A stretch of DNA of 64,000 nucleotides, from the NCBI RefSeq assembly GCF_964340395.1, contig NC_135570.1:2593501-2657500 (forward strand). Reading direction: 5' to 3'. The position numbers and the translations under genes were made by a program. The notes beneath the pieces are model-generated. The model worked only from the letters and a program-made list of their open reading frames with translations, had not been told where the DNA came from and ran no database searches. Of the stretch, positions 12,236 through 27,480 are shown one piece after another (within the stretch, counting starts at the first letter, position 1; every line of letters starts with the position of its first letter). Source of the DNA: Glandiceps talaboti (lineage: Eukaryota > Hemichordata > Enteropneusta > Spengelidae).

Positions 12236-12640
12236 TATACATATTCAAAAATATCAATAATTATATATTCATATTTGTAAACAATATCAATATCCATAAA
12301 GATACCAGTAATTATATATTCATATCTGTAAACATACCAGTAATTATAAATTTGTGGCCTTAAACATACCAGTAATTATATATTCATATCTGTAAACATA
12401 CCAGGTATTATTCATATTTGTAAAGATACCAGTAATTATGTATTCACACCCATAAAGATACCAGTAATTATATATTCATATCCATAAACATACCAGTTAT
12501 TATTCATATCAGTAAAGATACCAGTAACTATATATTCATATCTGTGAAGACACCAGTAATTATGTATTCATATCTATAAAGATACCAGTAATTATATATT
12601 CATGCCCTTAAACATATCAGTAATTATGCCTTCATATCAT
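12236..12640. repeat. Minisatellite, ~33-35-bp unit, about 11 copies
   Basis: Imperfect units carry the core ATACCAGTAATTATATATTCATAT... followed by NTAAA. Substitutions and small gaps are spread over all units. Confidence 0.88.
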
Positions 12641-15479
<2,839 letters not shown>

Positions 15480-16010
15480 AATGATTACGATTCCACATGA
15501 CATCAATACTATTGAATTAATCTGCTTTGAACTCTAGATGAAATTGTCAGGTTTACAGCAGATGATGCATTCAATAAATAAATACAACAAAGAAATACGG
15601 TCACTGTGGAAAGATTTCACCTACCATCAGTAAACAATGCTTCTATGAAGTTTAGGGTTTGAACATGATTGCAATCACTTTATGGTCTTGGCAAAAGATG
15701 TACAGGCCACCCAAATAACAGAAATATGAGGCTATATAAGTTATACAGAGCAGAAAGATTCCATCTGCCACCAGCAAATGGTGGAATAATGATCTTTATA
15801 GTTTGAACAGGATGGAGGTCACTTTATGGTCTTGAGCAAATGACGCAATTGTCCAAACAACAAAGAAATATTAGGTGGCATTTGTCGAAGAGGAAAGATG
15901 CCACCTGCCAAGAGCAAATTATGGGACAATAATTTCCATGAACTTTGGGTCAGAATCTTGTGAGGTCTTCAGGCAGACAAATATGAAAATGACAAAAAGA
16001 TATAGAGGAC
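15480..16010. repeat. Degenerate tandem repeat, ~140-bp unit, 4 copies
   Basis: Units beginning near 15488, 15613, 15753 and 15895 share, in order, an AAAGAT-CCACCTGCCA block, a TATAGTTTGAACAGGAT block, TCACTTTATGGTCTTG, and CAAACAACAAAGAAATA. A local 9-bp inverted repeat (AGGTGGCAT ... ATGCCACCT) lies at 15873-15912. Divergence between units is high, so the array is old. Confidence 0.65.
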
Positions 16011-16066
16011 TGTAGCATTTCCCTACATACTATATAGAGAGAGCACCATGCTAGCACCTGTCTTAC

Positions 16067-16143
16067 CACCCAGGCTTCCATACTTGGCACTTTTCTTCCT
16101 TGCTTCAAAGGTGTTTGCCATGCTTGAGCTTTCGAGGTCTTCT
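16067..16143 (-). CDS. Candidate coding exon, unidentified
   Basis: On the minus strand an open frame reads EDLESSSMANTFEARKKSAK and a few more residues, and ends at a good donor (GGGTG|GTAAGA, phase 1). The composition, rich in Ser, Lys, Glu and Ala, is more protein-like than the AT-rich surroundings. The acceptor side is weak: TAATAAAG| with no pyrimidine tract, directly after an in-frame stop. The internal ATG has good context, so a first exon is also possible, but its phase 1 end would not join in frame to the phase 0 boundary of PDE exon 1. I do not recognise the protein. Confidence 0.2.
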
Positions 16144-17889
16144 CTTTATTAACATGATTGTACTTTTAAGAGTAATATTAAACTGATCTCAATTCTCACA
16201 TATTTGTACATGTATCCCCAGTGATCCATACATCCAAAAAATTGTATCCCCAGTGTCAAATATCATGGCATCAAATATGCACAAATAACATGTTAACACG
16301 ACCTCTGTGAGAATACTAATATTGTGCTTCCATGCTATGATGATGTGCACATATTATGCAAATTAAGGGTTACTGATTTGGCGGCCATCCTTGCAATTTA
16401 TCCCAGAAGGAACACTGGGGATACAGACTATATGTGTTATTTGTAGAGAGAGAGAGTAAATGTTTAACATTCCGTAACATCAGCAACTGAGGGATAACAA
16501 TTTCCAAGAACTCTATATTAGCCTTTAAATAAGATCTATCAATACAAATTACTGATTCAGGAGAGATATTTACGTAGATTTTCACTGACAATTTAGCAAT
16601 ACAAGGTCGTAACATTGTTGGCTGAGTGTACTGATTCTATGTGACATTAACAAATGAAGGACAACAAAATTTATGAACTCTGTGGGATGCTATTACATAA
16701 ACTTCAGATGTGGGAGAGAGATATACACATATTTACATTCAGAACTAATACCGAAATAGTGGGACTATTCATAAAGACATTTTTTTCTTGCTTTGATAAT
16801 GACAAAAATCCTGAATCACCGATGTATTATTTGCCATGGATGAAAACCAGATTTACGCTGCGCCATTACAGAATTGAACAAACCAGAATTCAATATGCCA
16901 GCTGAGTGATAATATACAGTCAAAGATCTCATATCAAAATTGTGTCATGAAAATACTTTCTCACTTTCTAAAAAAATCTTTGAATATTCATTTTCAAAGG
17001 ACACCATACATACTTTCAACATTATATTTTTTTTTCTTGCTCAAAACCTTCATATTTCATTTTAGTTGCTGTGGCAACAGCATATGAGGTAGCTGATGTT
17101 TTTTTTAAACATAAATCGGCATTGACATTCTTATTGGGACAACATCTGTGATAAATACCTTTATACCACATGCAAACAGTTGATGCACATACTATACGTG
17201 TATAGGATTTACATTTATCTTCTGGTTAATGTCGTCATACCACAACAGTGTCTACATCACTAATTCTACATGTAACTAGTGCTTGATATGTCAAAAAATT
17301 GAAAAAGACCATTACCCAGATTTTTTTCTGATTCAAACTTTAATAAGCAGGTATAATATTATTATTCTCGTATCAATTTATTTCTTTATCCACCCAGAAA
17401 ATGATATAAAAATAAGTGTTTTCCCACCTTTCAACTTTAATTCGTATTGACACGGCCCCTTATCTCACTCTATTTCTTCCGGTGAACAAAGACAAATATT
17501 GATTGGGGAATACTAATACCAATTCAATTCATTATTTTAAACTTTATTCACATGTGAACTAAAATTTGCAGGTACATACTATTATTTAAATAAAATGATA
17601 TACAAATAGTCAATCAGCTAATGTAGCTTTATCATAAGCCTTCTTAGAATACATACTCCCCAACTGTCATTGTGTACAAAGGTTGTTCAAAGTAAATTTA
17701 CGTGTTTCCGTTTATTTTGTATTGTAACTGTAGTTTTGCCGATTGTCTTTTATTTCTATATATATTCGTTTTGGGGTCCATGTTTATAGGTCTTTGTCAC
17801 ATGTATGGACTGCCTGGCTTTTGTCAAAATTTATAAAATAGACTGAATGTGTGTCTGAGAAATGAGACTGTAGTATTAAATTCTTGGGA
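16144..17889. other. No gene seen
   Basis: Short doubled words occur (TATCCCCAGTG near 16213 and 16245). Open frames at 16370-16615 (minus) and 16654-16905 (plus) match nothing and lack splice context. Confidence 0.5.
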
Positions 17890-18151
17890 CGTATTTACCT
17901 CATGCTAGGGAGTCAAAATAGAAAAAAGAAGGTTGACTTATTCTCAGTACCGTCAATAGCATTTTATCTCATGCTAGAGGGTCAAAATAGAACAAGAAGG
18001 TTGACTTATTCTCAGTACCGTCAATAGCATTTTATCTCATGCTAGAGGGTCAAAATAGAACAAGAAGGTTGACTTATTCTCAGTACCTGCAATAGCATTT
18101 TACGTCATGCTAGAGGATCAAAATAGAACAAGAAGGTTGACTTATATACAC
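17890..18151. repeat. Tandem repeat, 68-69-bp unit, 4 copies
   Basis: Units starting at 17901, 17970, 18038 and 18106 contain TCATGCTAGAGGGTCAAAAT, AACAAGAAGGTTGACTTATT and CTCAGTACCGTCAATAGCAT. Copies are about 95% identical, so expansion is recent. A diverged single unit with the same right-hand flank is at 21450-21610. Confidence 0.92.
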
Positions 18152-18286
18152 ATGCCCATACAGTAAATGCATGTGAAGCGCATGGAGCGGAAGTTATGGT
18201 GTCGATCAAGAAATCAAAGAGTGGTCATCTTTATGAGGCACCTAGGCAGTCATATTCTATTTCTGGTACCGAGAATTGATGCCGTA

Positions 18287-18322
18287 CACATACATACATA
18301 CATACATACATACATACATGTA
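18287..18322. repeat. (ATAC)n microsatellite
   Basis: About eight ATAC units, ending in an inverted TGTATGTA. Confidence 0.9.
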
Positions 18323-19589
18323 TGTACAGCAGGACACGCTAAAGCAGTAAATTATTCAAAATTCACTTCAGTGCTGACTCACAAGCTTGTTTAATCTAAA
18401 TTTAGCATCATACAAGCAGCAGGGATTAGAATATAACTAAAACGTAAAAAAAAAGAACAAACATCAGGTTGTTAAATTCTCATTGGAGCAAACTAATACT
18501 GAAAGCTATGACCTAAACACAGTAGGAAATGTGTTGCATTGTAATTCCAGTAGTCAAACACCAAATAGAGATGACCACTTTCCCATAACCTTGTCTATGC
18601 TTGAACAAAGCTTACAATCAAATAAAGTCTGACGAATCATGTCGATCAGATTTTTTATAGAAAGAAGCTACAGTGACGGCAGCATTGAGCGCAATTACAA
18701 TAATGCCTGTAGGTGAATCATTTGATTGGTAATAGAAGGGCAGTCATCCATTAACCCTACAGTAAGAAATTGCTTTCCGATTCAACCTTTCCGATTCAAC
18801 CTCTCTGTAAGAAGAAAATTTTCATGCAAAACTCATCAGACATTTTGTTTTGCCATTTGCAAATTTATCATCTAATTTTCTTTTCTTTTATGGCAGGTTA
18901 ATAGATCAGGTGAATTTTAACATACAACTTTTTCCAACGGGATGGTAAGAAATTAAATTCCTGATAATTGTTTGAAAAAGACAAAAAAATTCCAAGAAAT
19001 GTCAAAATCTGATAATGATGTGGAAATAATGGAATAACCTTTTCCTTAAGTGTCTAGGTATATTGATCACAACAATAACGGGAGATGATACTTAGGTACT
19101 CAATTGAACATACAGCAGCTTTCACTGTCAAATCTCATCTCATATTCATTGAAATGTGAACTCAATTATTCCCTTAAGCTAGAAACTCAAATTTCAAATT
19201 ATCCAATACTGAATCAGACCAACTGATAATTCTGTGAAAACAACAAAATTGATAATGATCTATAATGATCTCCCGTGTCCTCTGAGAGAATCTTTTATGT
19301 ATTTAGCTTACTGCCTAAAGTCTCATTTGAGAAAATTTTTTGTCATCTTCCACACACAAGACAATTATAGCATCCAATGTGAATCTCCTCGAATGTAATC
19401 ATTCTTCATATGAAATGACTACATATACATCACTCACTGGAAGTATCATACAATAACATATAGACAAGTATATTCTTAATAGCATGAATATACTAATTTT
19501 ACAACATGTGGCATGAACATAGCACCTGATACACTTATCAGAAAGTGAAACCATTTCATGCACAAGATAAATTTTAGCTTCCTATTTCA
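18323..19589. other. No gene seen
   Basis: AT-rich sequence with a small doublet (TTTCCGATTCAACCT near 18775-18801). No coding frame or RNA gene. Confidence 0.5.
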
Positions 19590-20103
19590 GTCTACATAGG
19601 ACCTGGTCTAAAGTCCAACTTGATTCTACAAGGATCTGGTAAGTCCAACTTGATTCTACAAGGATCTCTGGTAAGTCAAACTTGATTCTACATGGATCTG
19701 GTAAGTCCAATTTGATTCTACAAGGATCTCTGGTAAGTCAAACTTGATTCTACATAGATCTGATAATTCAAACTTGATTCTAAAGGATCTGATAATTCTA
19801 ATTTGATTCTACAAGGATCTGATAATATGGTAAGTCCAACTTGATTCTACAAGGATCTCTGGTAAGTCAAACTTGATTCTACATGGATCTGGTAAGTCCA
19901 ACTTGATTCTACACGGATCTGGTAAGTCAAACTTGATTCTACATGGATCTGATAATTCAAACTTGATTCTAAAGGATCTGATAATTCTAATTTGATTCTA
20001 CAAGGATCTGATAATTCAAACTTGATTCTAGAGGATCTGATAATTCCAATTTGATTCTATAAGGATTTGATAATTCTAATTTGATTCTACAAGGATCTGA
20101 TGG
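19590..20103. repeat. Minisatellite, ~30-bp unit, ~17 copies
   Basis: Units of the form GGATCTGGTAAGTCCAACTT plus GATTCTACAA lie head to tail. Two sub-types alternate: one with GGTAAGT and one with GATAATT in its place. Eight units contain GGTAAGT on the plus strand. Confidence 0.93.
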
Positions 20104-22117
20104 TTCTTCAATGTGAAATGTCTACATGTATATATGAAACGTCTACATGTACATACTCACATTAGAACTATCATATAGCCTCGCTACAGACACTCAATGT
20201 ATACTACAATGAGCCATACATGTATCAAATTTAAATCTAAGACCCTTGGCATGGACAAAGCACTTACGCACTTGGTTTACAAACTGAAAAAATATTCCAA
20301 ATAACATATTAGTACAACAAGTCTCGAATACAAGATGTAAATTACAAAATTAATGTACATTAGCCTGTCTCCATCCAATCTAAGATTTAGCTTCTCACTA
20401 ACTGCCTGTAATAATGAGAGTGAAGCCATTGTTATGATTTGAAAGTACACATTCAATTTGATTGGTCACAATGGGGAGTGATAACACTACCTCGGAGTAT
20501 TATGGTGGCATTTTACTGTATTCAAATGAAGTCATTTCTGAGATGAACACTAGAGTTAAATGACAAAATTTACATATTATTTTTACGAATGTGTACTAAC
20601 AGGCATGGTGATAACAGCTACATTTGTATTTAGGACATGGGTTAATGCTGAGATGGTGTTAGGAGACCTAGTGAGAAGCGAAGTAAGAGCACAGACCGTA
20701 ATGAAGACAGGCCAAGTTTACACAATATAATGACTAGCCATTTCAGTCAGTTATTTCACAACATGTGTCTGATTTTTCCTGCAACTGGCTGTAATATTTT
20801 TTATAGGACAACTTTGGGGCAAGTAAAATAAATTGCCATCTGAATCTTAAAAATAGAATAATACGACATCCTCTCTCATCAAACCTGCATGTCTTCCTAC
20901 TGGTTCATACCTCTTAATGCACGCCATCAGGACTGTGTTTTATTCACTCACAATCACTGTATAAAAGAACTAAAATGTCCTTTGACTTTAAAGGTAAATG
21001 CAAGTCCCTCCGGTACATCCATGTATTCTTCCTTTGTGAGTGGGTGGAACAACATAATATCTTGGAATTGCTTCACTGCTTTCAGACACACACCATTTTA
21101 CACATAATTTACTGAGTACAACTACTGTATCATTCATTTTACATAATCACAGAAATTAGGGATCAAATCAGCTGCTTCAATGTTGTAATTCTTTACTCTA
21201 TCATATATGATGCATGGATTACTGCACAAAGATTACTATACTCTATGGCATCATATATTCTTCTTGTTAATCTGGGCATGACATATTATGTATGTGTAGG
21301 TAATCGGTTACGACAGTGTACATGTATAATGTATTTTATCAACATGGGTTTTAGAAGTCAAGCACTTCTTGGTACTTGTCATAGCTTTTTAGTCTAGTTC
21401 CTGACAGGGACCATATTCCGTACTACAATGTACTTCATCACAATCCAGTCTAGTCAATAGTTTTTTACCTTGTGCTACAGAGTCAAAATACTGGTAGAAC
21501 CAGATGGCTGAGATGGTTGACTTATTCTCACACATATCCCAGTGATGTATGATGTGATACACTGGAAGTTGAATGTCCACCAAGAAATCAAATTATTGTC
21601 ACTTTAATATAAAACATGTCTGTGGTAAAATTACAGATATTATGAGAATTCTAATAGCTGTATCATAATAGTGTATGCTAGTATGAATATTAAGTGTAGC
21701 TCCTGAAATGTATGACAGTAAGATCTAAAGTGTATTGAAAATAAAATAACACTGATATATGGACAAGAGAATTATACAAATGTTTCACCAACTTTCTGTT
21801 CTAAAAAAGTCATGTCATCAATTTTATGGCTCTGGGACTTGATCTACAATGCTTCTTTTGTACAAGAAATATATTTTAGAATTTTTCCTTCATTCAGACA
21901 ATCTTGCATCATCCTGTCCCTAACTAACCTGGACATTGTGATCTGTGATTTTGTATTGCTGTCTGCTGTCTGACTAATAGTCTAGTTCCTATTATATACA
22001 GTACCGTTTAATACTGTATCACAATCTACCGCATGTAAATGCCTATCTTAATTTGAGGACAACTTGCTTTCCATGTTTATGATTATCATACATTTTTTGA
22101 AGGTATATATACACAAA
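20104..22117. other. Mostly unannotated; repeat-related segment at 21391-21610
   Basis: The segment TAGTCTAGTTCCTGACAG... at 21391-21610 shares its left part with 45094-45165 and its right part with the 17890-18235 tandem and flank. TAGTCTAGTTCCT also recurs near 21979, 54087 and 54132. The rest shows no gene. Confidence 0.5.
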
Positions 22118-22576
<459 letters not shown>

Positions 22577-23765
22577 GTTGGATGATATTTAAATAAATAA
22601 ATACCTTTGAAGAGGAAGATGAATTGTTATATGATACCTTTTAGGAATTATATTGGAAGAGAGTAATGTCATGCCTAAAGGTTACAAGTGTATAATGATA
22701 TTATGCGTTATCAAATCTCAATAAGGATGACTATCTCAAATTTGCTCCAGTGTATGGATGTGATGGGCAGGATATCATCTGGTTACCACTTGAGTGTCGT
22801 TTTTAACCAAAGTCACCATCTATATGATCATGTGACAACAATTAAGCATTTTGTAGCAATATAAATGAATGACAGGTTGAAGTCACATGACAATTGAATG
22901 TAATGTCAAAGTAATACCGAGAAGGTCTGAACACGGATACATGTTGTCTGGAAACCCATTATGCTGTAAAGTACACGCTACGTGATATAAAAGATGTACG
23001 GTAATTTCATTTCTGGATTGTGCTTCAGGCCACTCACCAGATATATTTATGGGTTGGATGTCTTATCTATTTCCATTTCTAGAAATTGTCTGTATACATA
23101 GAGTTCTAGGTATGTTAAATATGCAACAATATCAGTAAGACTTGTCAACGTCTGTACTGTTAGTGTCTGGTGTGCCATTATGCAATAGAGTATGAAATGG
23201 TGTAATTTCATTTCAAGATGATGCTTTCGTATAAATGCTGTTCAACAGTGGCTGTCTGCTTCTGTATTTTTGTGTCTACTGACTTCAGATCTGTTTCTAC
23301 TTGAACAGTGAAATGAAAAATGAAACTCATCTGACTTCAGATACTTGGCATGGCGACTATCATTTTTTTTGTGAGCAAAACTGTTACATTGGAACATTCA
23401 CAAATGACAGCCTCTCGAGTATCACAACTGTTTAGATAACATTCTGAAAATAACCCTGGTGTAAAAGGATATTTTCAGTGGGCATCGAGAAATAAATTAT
23501 ATATGCGAGAATCTAGTATCACTATACTGATTGCTACACAGGAGACCACGTTTTTCATAACCAACTTTTTCAATTACATTATCAGCATACATTTAGCATT
23601 ACCAATGAAAGGAACGTTAAACTGTACATCTTAAATAAAACAGACAAAATCTTTCCACAAGGCTGCTTTATTTATTTTTTCTTTCATATTAACTTTATTT
23701 ATATATTGTGATACATTTAAAATTTGGAATCTACAAATTCTTATATTTTCCTATTGGCAAAATTT
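22577..23765. other. No gene seen
   Basis: AT-rich sequence without recognisable gene or repeat, apart from a loose doublet of TTCTGTTTGAACAGTG-like words near 23240-23310. Confidence 0.5.
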
Positions 23766-24020
23766 ATCTTTCTTCCATTCAATCTGCAATTTCACCATTT
23801 TCAAAATATACTTTTACTGTACAACAGGGCTGTACACAATTTTGACATTGTGCCCTCTAATAACCGCTGTACAGTATAAAATTTATAAAATTTAAATATT
23901 TTTTTCATTCAAACTACAATTTCTCTATTTTCCATACATATTGTTACTGTACAACAGGGTTGTGCACAATTTTGACATTGTGCCCTGTAATAACAGCTGT
24001 AGAGTATAAAGTATAACAAG
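23766..24020. repeat. ~130-bp tandem duplication
   Basis: Two units share TTACTGTACAACAGGG, ACACAATTTTGACATTGTGC, CTNTAATAAC and GCTGTA. The words TTGTGCCCTCTAA also resemble the end of MITE-like family E. Confidence 0.85.
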
Positions 24021-24149
24021 ATAACACTGTACTTGTAATAAGCGGAAATCTCCTTGTCACATTGTATCACTTACAATTTCTTAACATGAGCAAGAGGCAA
24101 GACTTGAAGTCAGGACTAATTTATTGCTGAGCAGTAGATAGATGTTGTT

Positions 24150-24230
24150 TTGTCATTATGTCAGATTCCGTAACTGGTCTTTCCGATGTCATGTCAAATT
24201 CCGTAACTGGCCTTTCCGATGTCTTTTCTA
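24150..24230. repeat. ~34-bp tandem duplication
   Basis: Two units of ATGTCA(A/G)ATTCCGTAACTGG followed by NCTTTCCGATGTC. Confidence 0.85.
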
Positions 24231-26597
24231 TTGTCACCTCAGGATTATTGGTTTTGCCATGAATTCTGAGGTCCAGGAGAAAAATTTATCAAAATATCTA
24301 AAATCAAATTAATTAGGATTAAGAAGCCGTAGACTCTGTTTGTACCAAAAAAAGTGCTGAGTGAATTCACTCAACAAATGAAAACACATAATATGCTGAA
24401 CGATCCATATGGGTACAGTATTTCAGAGTTTTCTGTTTGAAAAGAGGATGAGCACAGAGTGCAGACAACGATGTTATCATTATTGTTTAGTCATTCTCTT
24501 TCTTTCAATTTCAAATGTTGAGTGTTATATTGTAAGACGGATTCTGATTGGCTACTCGTAAGTATGAGATTTGGTACGGGAACACCGTATGTAATGAGTG
24601 CTCACAAAAGAACAAACTACAGTAAACGTAACAGCCAAAAGAAAATCGTGCCATGGTACACTACATCCGATTTTAATCAGCTTGGGTTTGTATATGATAC
24701 AGCACCTGATTCACTTTTAAGACTTAAACTGATGGTGCCTCTATTATCCATGAGAAACATTTTCAAATATTTCAATTCATCAATTAGGCAGAGGAATACC
24801 TGGGTATAGGTTGGGTTGGATATGGTGCCTGACTTTAGTACTCTAATTGGTAAAGTCATTTGATCAAATAATAGATTATACCTTGAGGAATTCAATGGAA
24901 CTATACCCAGTACCCACTGCTTGTTGATGTTACAAAATTATTAACCTATGTATTTCTCACTTTACCAATGTAGAATGTGCCTCAGAAAAAAATATTTTAA
25001 CTTTTGTTGTTACTTTGTGCAAACCTATTCACAGTTCAAATCAAGATGTGGGGTCACCACACAAATTTTTTTAAAAGGCGTCAAAGTAATATTGGTATAA
25101 AAAATTAGCAGTTTTAGAATCCAATATGGCTACCACCTACTGTGTTATAGTCTGAGTCTATAGCAAAATAAACGACACTGTAGTGTCACTATCAGTCTAA
25201 ATATTCTAATAAAACGTGTTTATCTTACATTTTGAATGCATTTTTATTTATCATGATAATACATCGTAAACATGATGGTGTAATTTAATATTATGAGCAT
25301 TAGCAACATTTACTAGTTATTAAACCCTTGTTATTATCAATAACAATATAGTGGTAGATCACCTTGGAAACTAATTTATGCCATTTTTACCCCTCTCTGT
25401 TACTGTGGAGTTCCCCAACCTTAGCAAAAATACTGATACAGCATCCCCTCTTGAAAAGTCATGGGACGCAAAGCAGGAGAGTACACCAAACTTTACAACT
25501 TGCAAAGAGATGAGAAAGTAGAAGATAAAATGTATAGATGTTTCTAAACTAAACAAGCCAGGTACATTATACAGTATATGGATTGTGTCATGAATTTAGA
25601 CTTCATTAAGGCCTCCTCTATCATACAGTTATCACTACCTATACTCGTCCATCAAGCTTATCTCTATCAATCCATCACTGCATTCAGTTAGACATCCAAC
25701 GGCTTCATTTTCTTTGTGCTTTTTGAAGAACTTCCACTTTGCTAAGTAATTTCAGCTCCGAAATTGATTCCCTTGTGGCTAATGATGAATTGATTTTGAG
25801 ATATGGAGTGTGTAAAGTGAAAGCAACTTCCGTGATGTCATTGATCTGTGCCAGGAAATGAAGGAATCTTAGGTATAGTTTTTACTGGTTGTTTTTTGCA
25901 TCGATTGCTACAAGTTTTCATTTCAATACATGGTTTACGCAAATGATACAATCAATTTGAAACAACTGTCTACTATGATGCAGTTGCCATGGCAACAGAT
26001 ACCTTTGAAAGGTTGTGATTTATTGATAAGGGTAAAGGAGATGGCAGCTGTTTTCCCTGCAGACATATCATATAGAGACATCTTGCAAAATGAGAGATGT
26101 TCTGTCTAATTTGATGGTTGGCTACATCTTTGGAATGACAGGATCACCATCTCCCACAATACCTGATTGGATATGGTTACATGACAAGGATGAGAATCTG
26201 GCATGATTATATATAACAATTTGGTAAAATGTACCCATTACGTTGTGACTACATGTATACAGTGTGTTACAAAAGTATGCCATTAGAATAATACAAGACA
26301 TCAAACTATATATGTAATATCACATACCAAGACATTTGCATTTAGTGTACCTAATGTGTACATCACAAACAAACCCATTCAAATACCTAGAGTTTCCACA
26401 CACATATCTAGATAGTGAATCACAATTGATTGAAAATTATCTTGTAACTCCATAACACTCCTAGTAACTTTGAATTATCTGTATTGACTTCAACACTTCA
26501 AATCTCATCAATAACCCAATTATCGCCAGCAACCTAATCTGTTGTAGTTTAATTCATTTTGATGATTACCCATTCCTTTGATACAATGCTAACAAGT
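24231..26597. other. No gene seen
   Basis: A 95-codon plus-strand frame at 24522-24809 and a 48-codon plus-strand frame at 25378-25524 look somewhat protein-like in composition but match no family and lack convincing splice sites. Otherwise plain AT-rich DNA. Confidence 0.45.
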
Positions 26598-27480
26598 TAC
26601 CATGACATCCATAGTGCAACTGGTCATCTGAAAGTGTTTAAACAGATGGGGTGATATGACATCAAATGTCTAATGGTGTCTACAATATAACAGTCATAGT
26701 TTGATAGGTCTAGCCGTTGGTCTGCTTTATGTAACCACTTACTATATGAGAGAATGCATTATGTAAGCGGAAGGACACCTACACCTGGATCTGTCAGGCT
26801 TTAATACAGTCACTAATGACAGTGACATACATGTATGACTAATGAAATTGACTAAAGAGAAAGATGATCTGTTACAACTGCTGACATCAGAACTTTGACA
26901 AACAGAACCTATTACTAACAGGGAAAGTAAACAAATGAATTGGATTAATAACACTTGACACAGCATGTTGGAACAGCAGAGACTTGTATAACACACCATG
27001 GTTTGATTAGAACCGTTTTATGGCCTCTTTATGTGTGCACAAATGCCAGAGGAACTGCAAATTTATTTATGAATGTGAAGGACTATTGTATGCAAATTGG
27101 CTATAAAAATGTTCTTATCAAATGATGGAACATAATACAAGACTGTACTTCCAACATGCTGTTCATCCAATTCAGTTATTTACTTTTTCTGTTTGTAACA
27201 GGTTCTGTTTGTCAATGGTCTGATGTCAACAGTTGTATATGTGTAATGCAAGTAACATGACATCCACAATACAGCTGGTCATGTTGAAACAAAAAGGATG
27301 TATATATCAAATTTCTAAATTTATCTACAATAAACACTGATGACAGTGAAATACATGTACAAATAATGACATCCATACTGCAGCTGGTCATGAAAATATT
27401 CTGAAACAAACAGGAGATATTTACATCCAATTCCTAAATTTAACTACAATATGCAATGAACAGTGAAATAAATATATGTA
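26598..27480. repeat. Degenerate ~120-bp repeats interrupted by a palindromic element
   Basis: Units starting with ATGACATCCA-A-TGCAGCTGGTCAT and ending in CAGTGAAATACATGTA lie at about 27257-27362 and 27366-27482. An earlier, weaker unit starts near 26599 and its end block occurs near 26817-26835. The palindromic element at 26873-27237 lies between them. Confidence 0.55.
26873..27237 (+). mobile_element. Palindromic element family J, copy 1
   Basis: The outer ends TACAACTGCTGACATCAGA and TCTGATGTCAACAGTTGTA are inverted copies. The arms continue for more than 110 bp through AACAGAACCT, a TTTACTTT block and CCAACATGCTG. TA stands at both tips. A second copy is at 52256-52658. Because the arms are inverted copies, the left arm on the minus strand and the right arm on the plus strand read the same pseudo-peptide, which is not evidence for a gene. 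Confidence 0.83.

Noticed and set aside
12236-12640. CRISPR-like regular array
   Set aside because: Units are contiguous without unique spacers, in a eukaryotic intron; it is a minisatellite. The arrays at 19.6, 37.1 and 57.4 kb were rejected likewise.
24522-24809. 95-codon frame on the plus strand
   Set aside because: No recognisable domain, no splice context and no second copy; chance is the simplest explanation.
25378-25524. 48-codon plus-strand frame with a protein-like composition
   Set aside because: No family match and no donor or acceptor at its borders.
26742-26999. Minus-strand frame similar to one at 52175-52396
   Set aside because: The similarity is explained by the two copies of the palindromic element J and is not evidence of selection on a protein.
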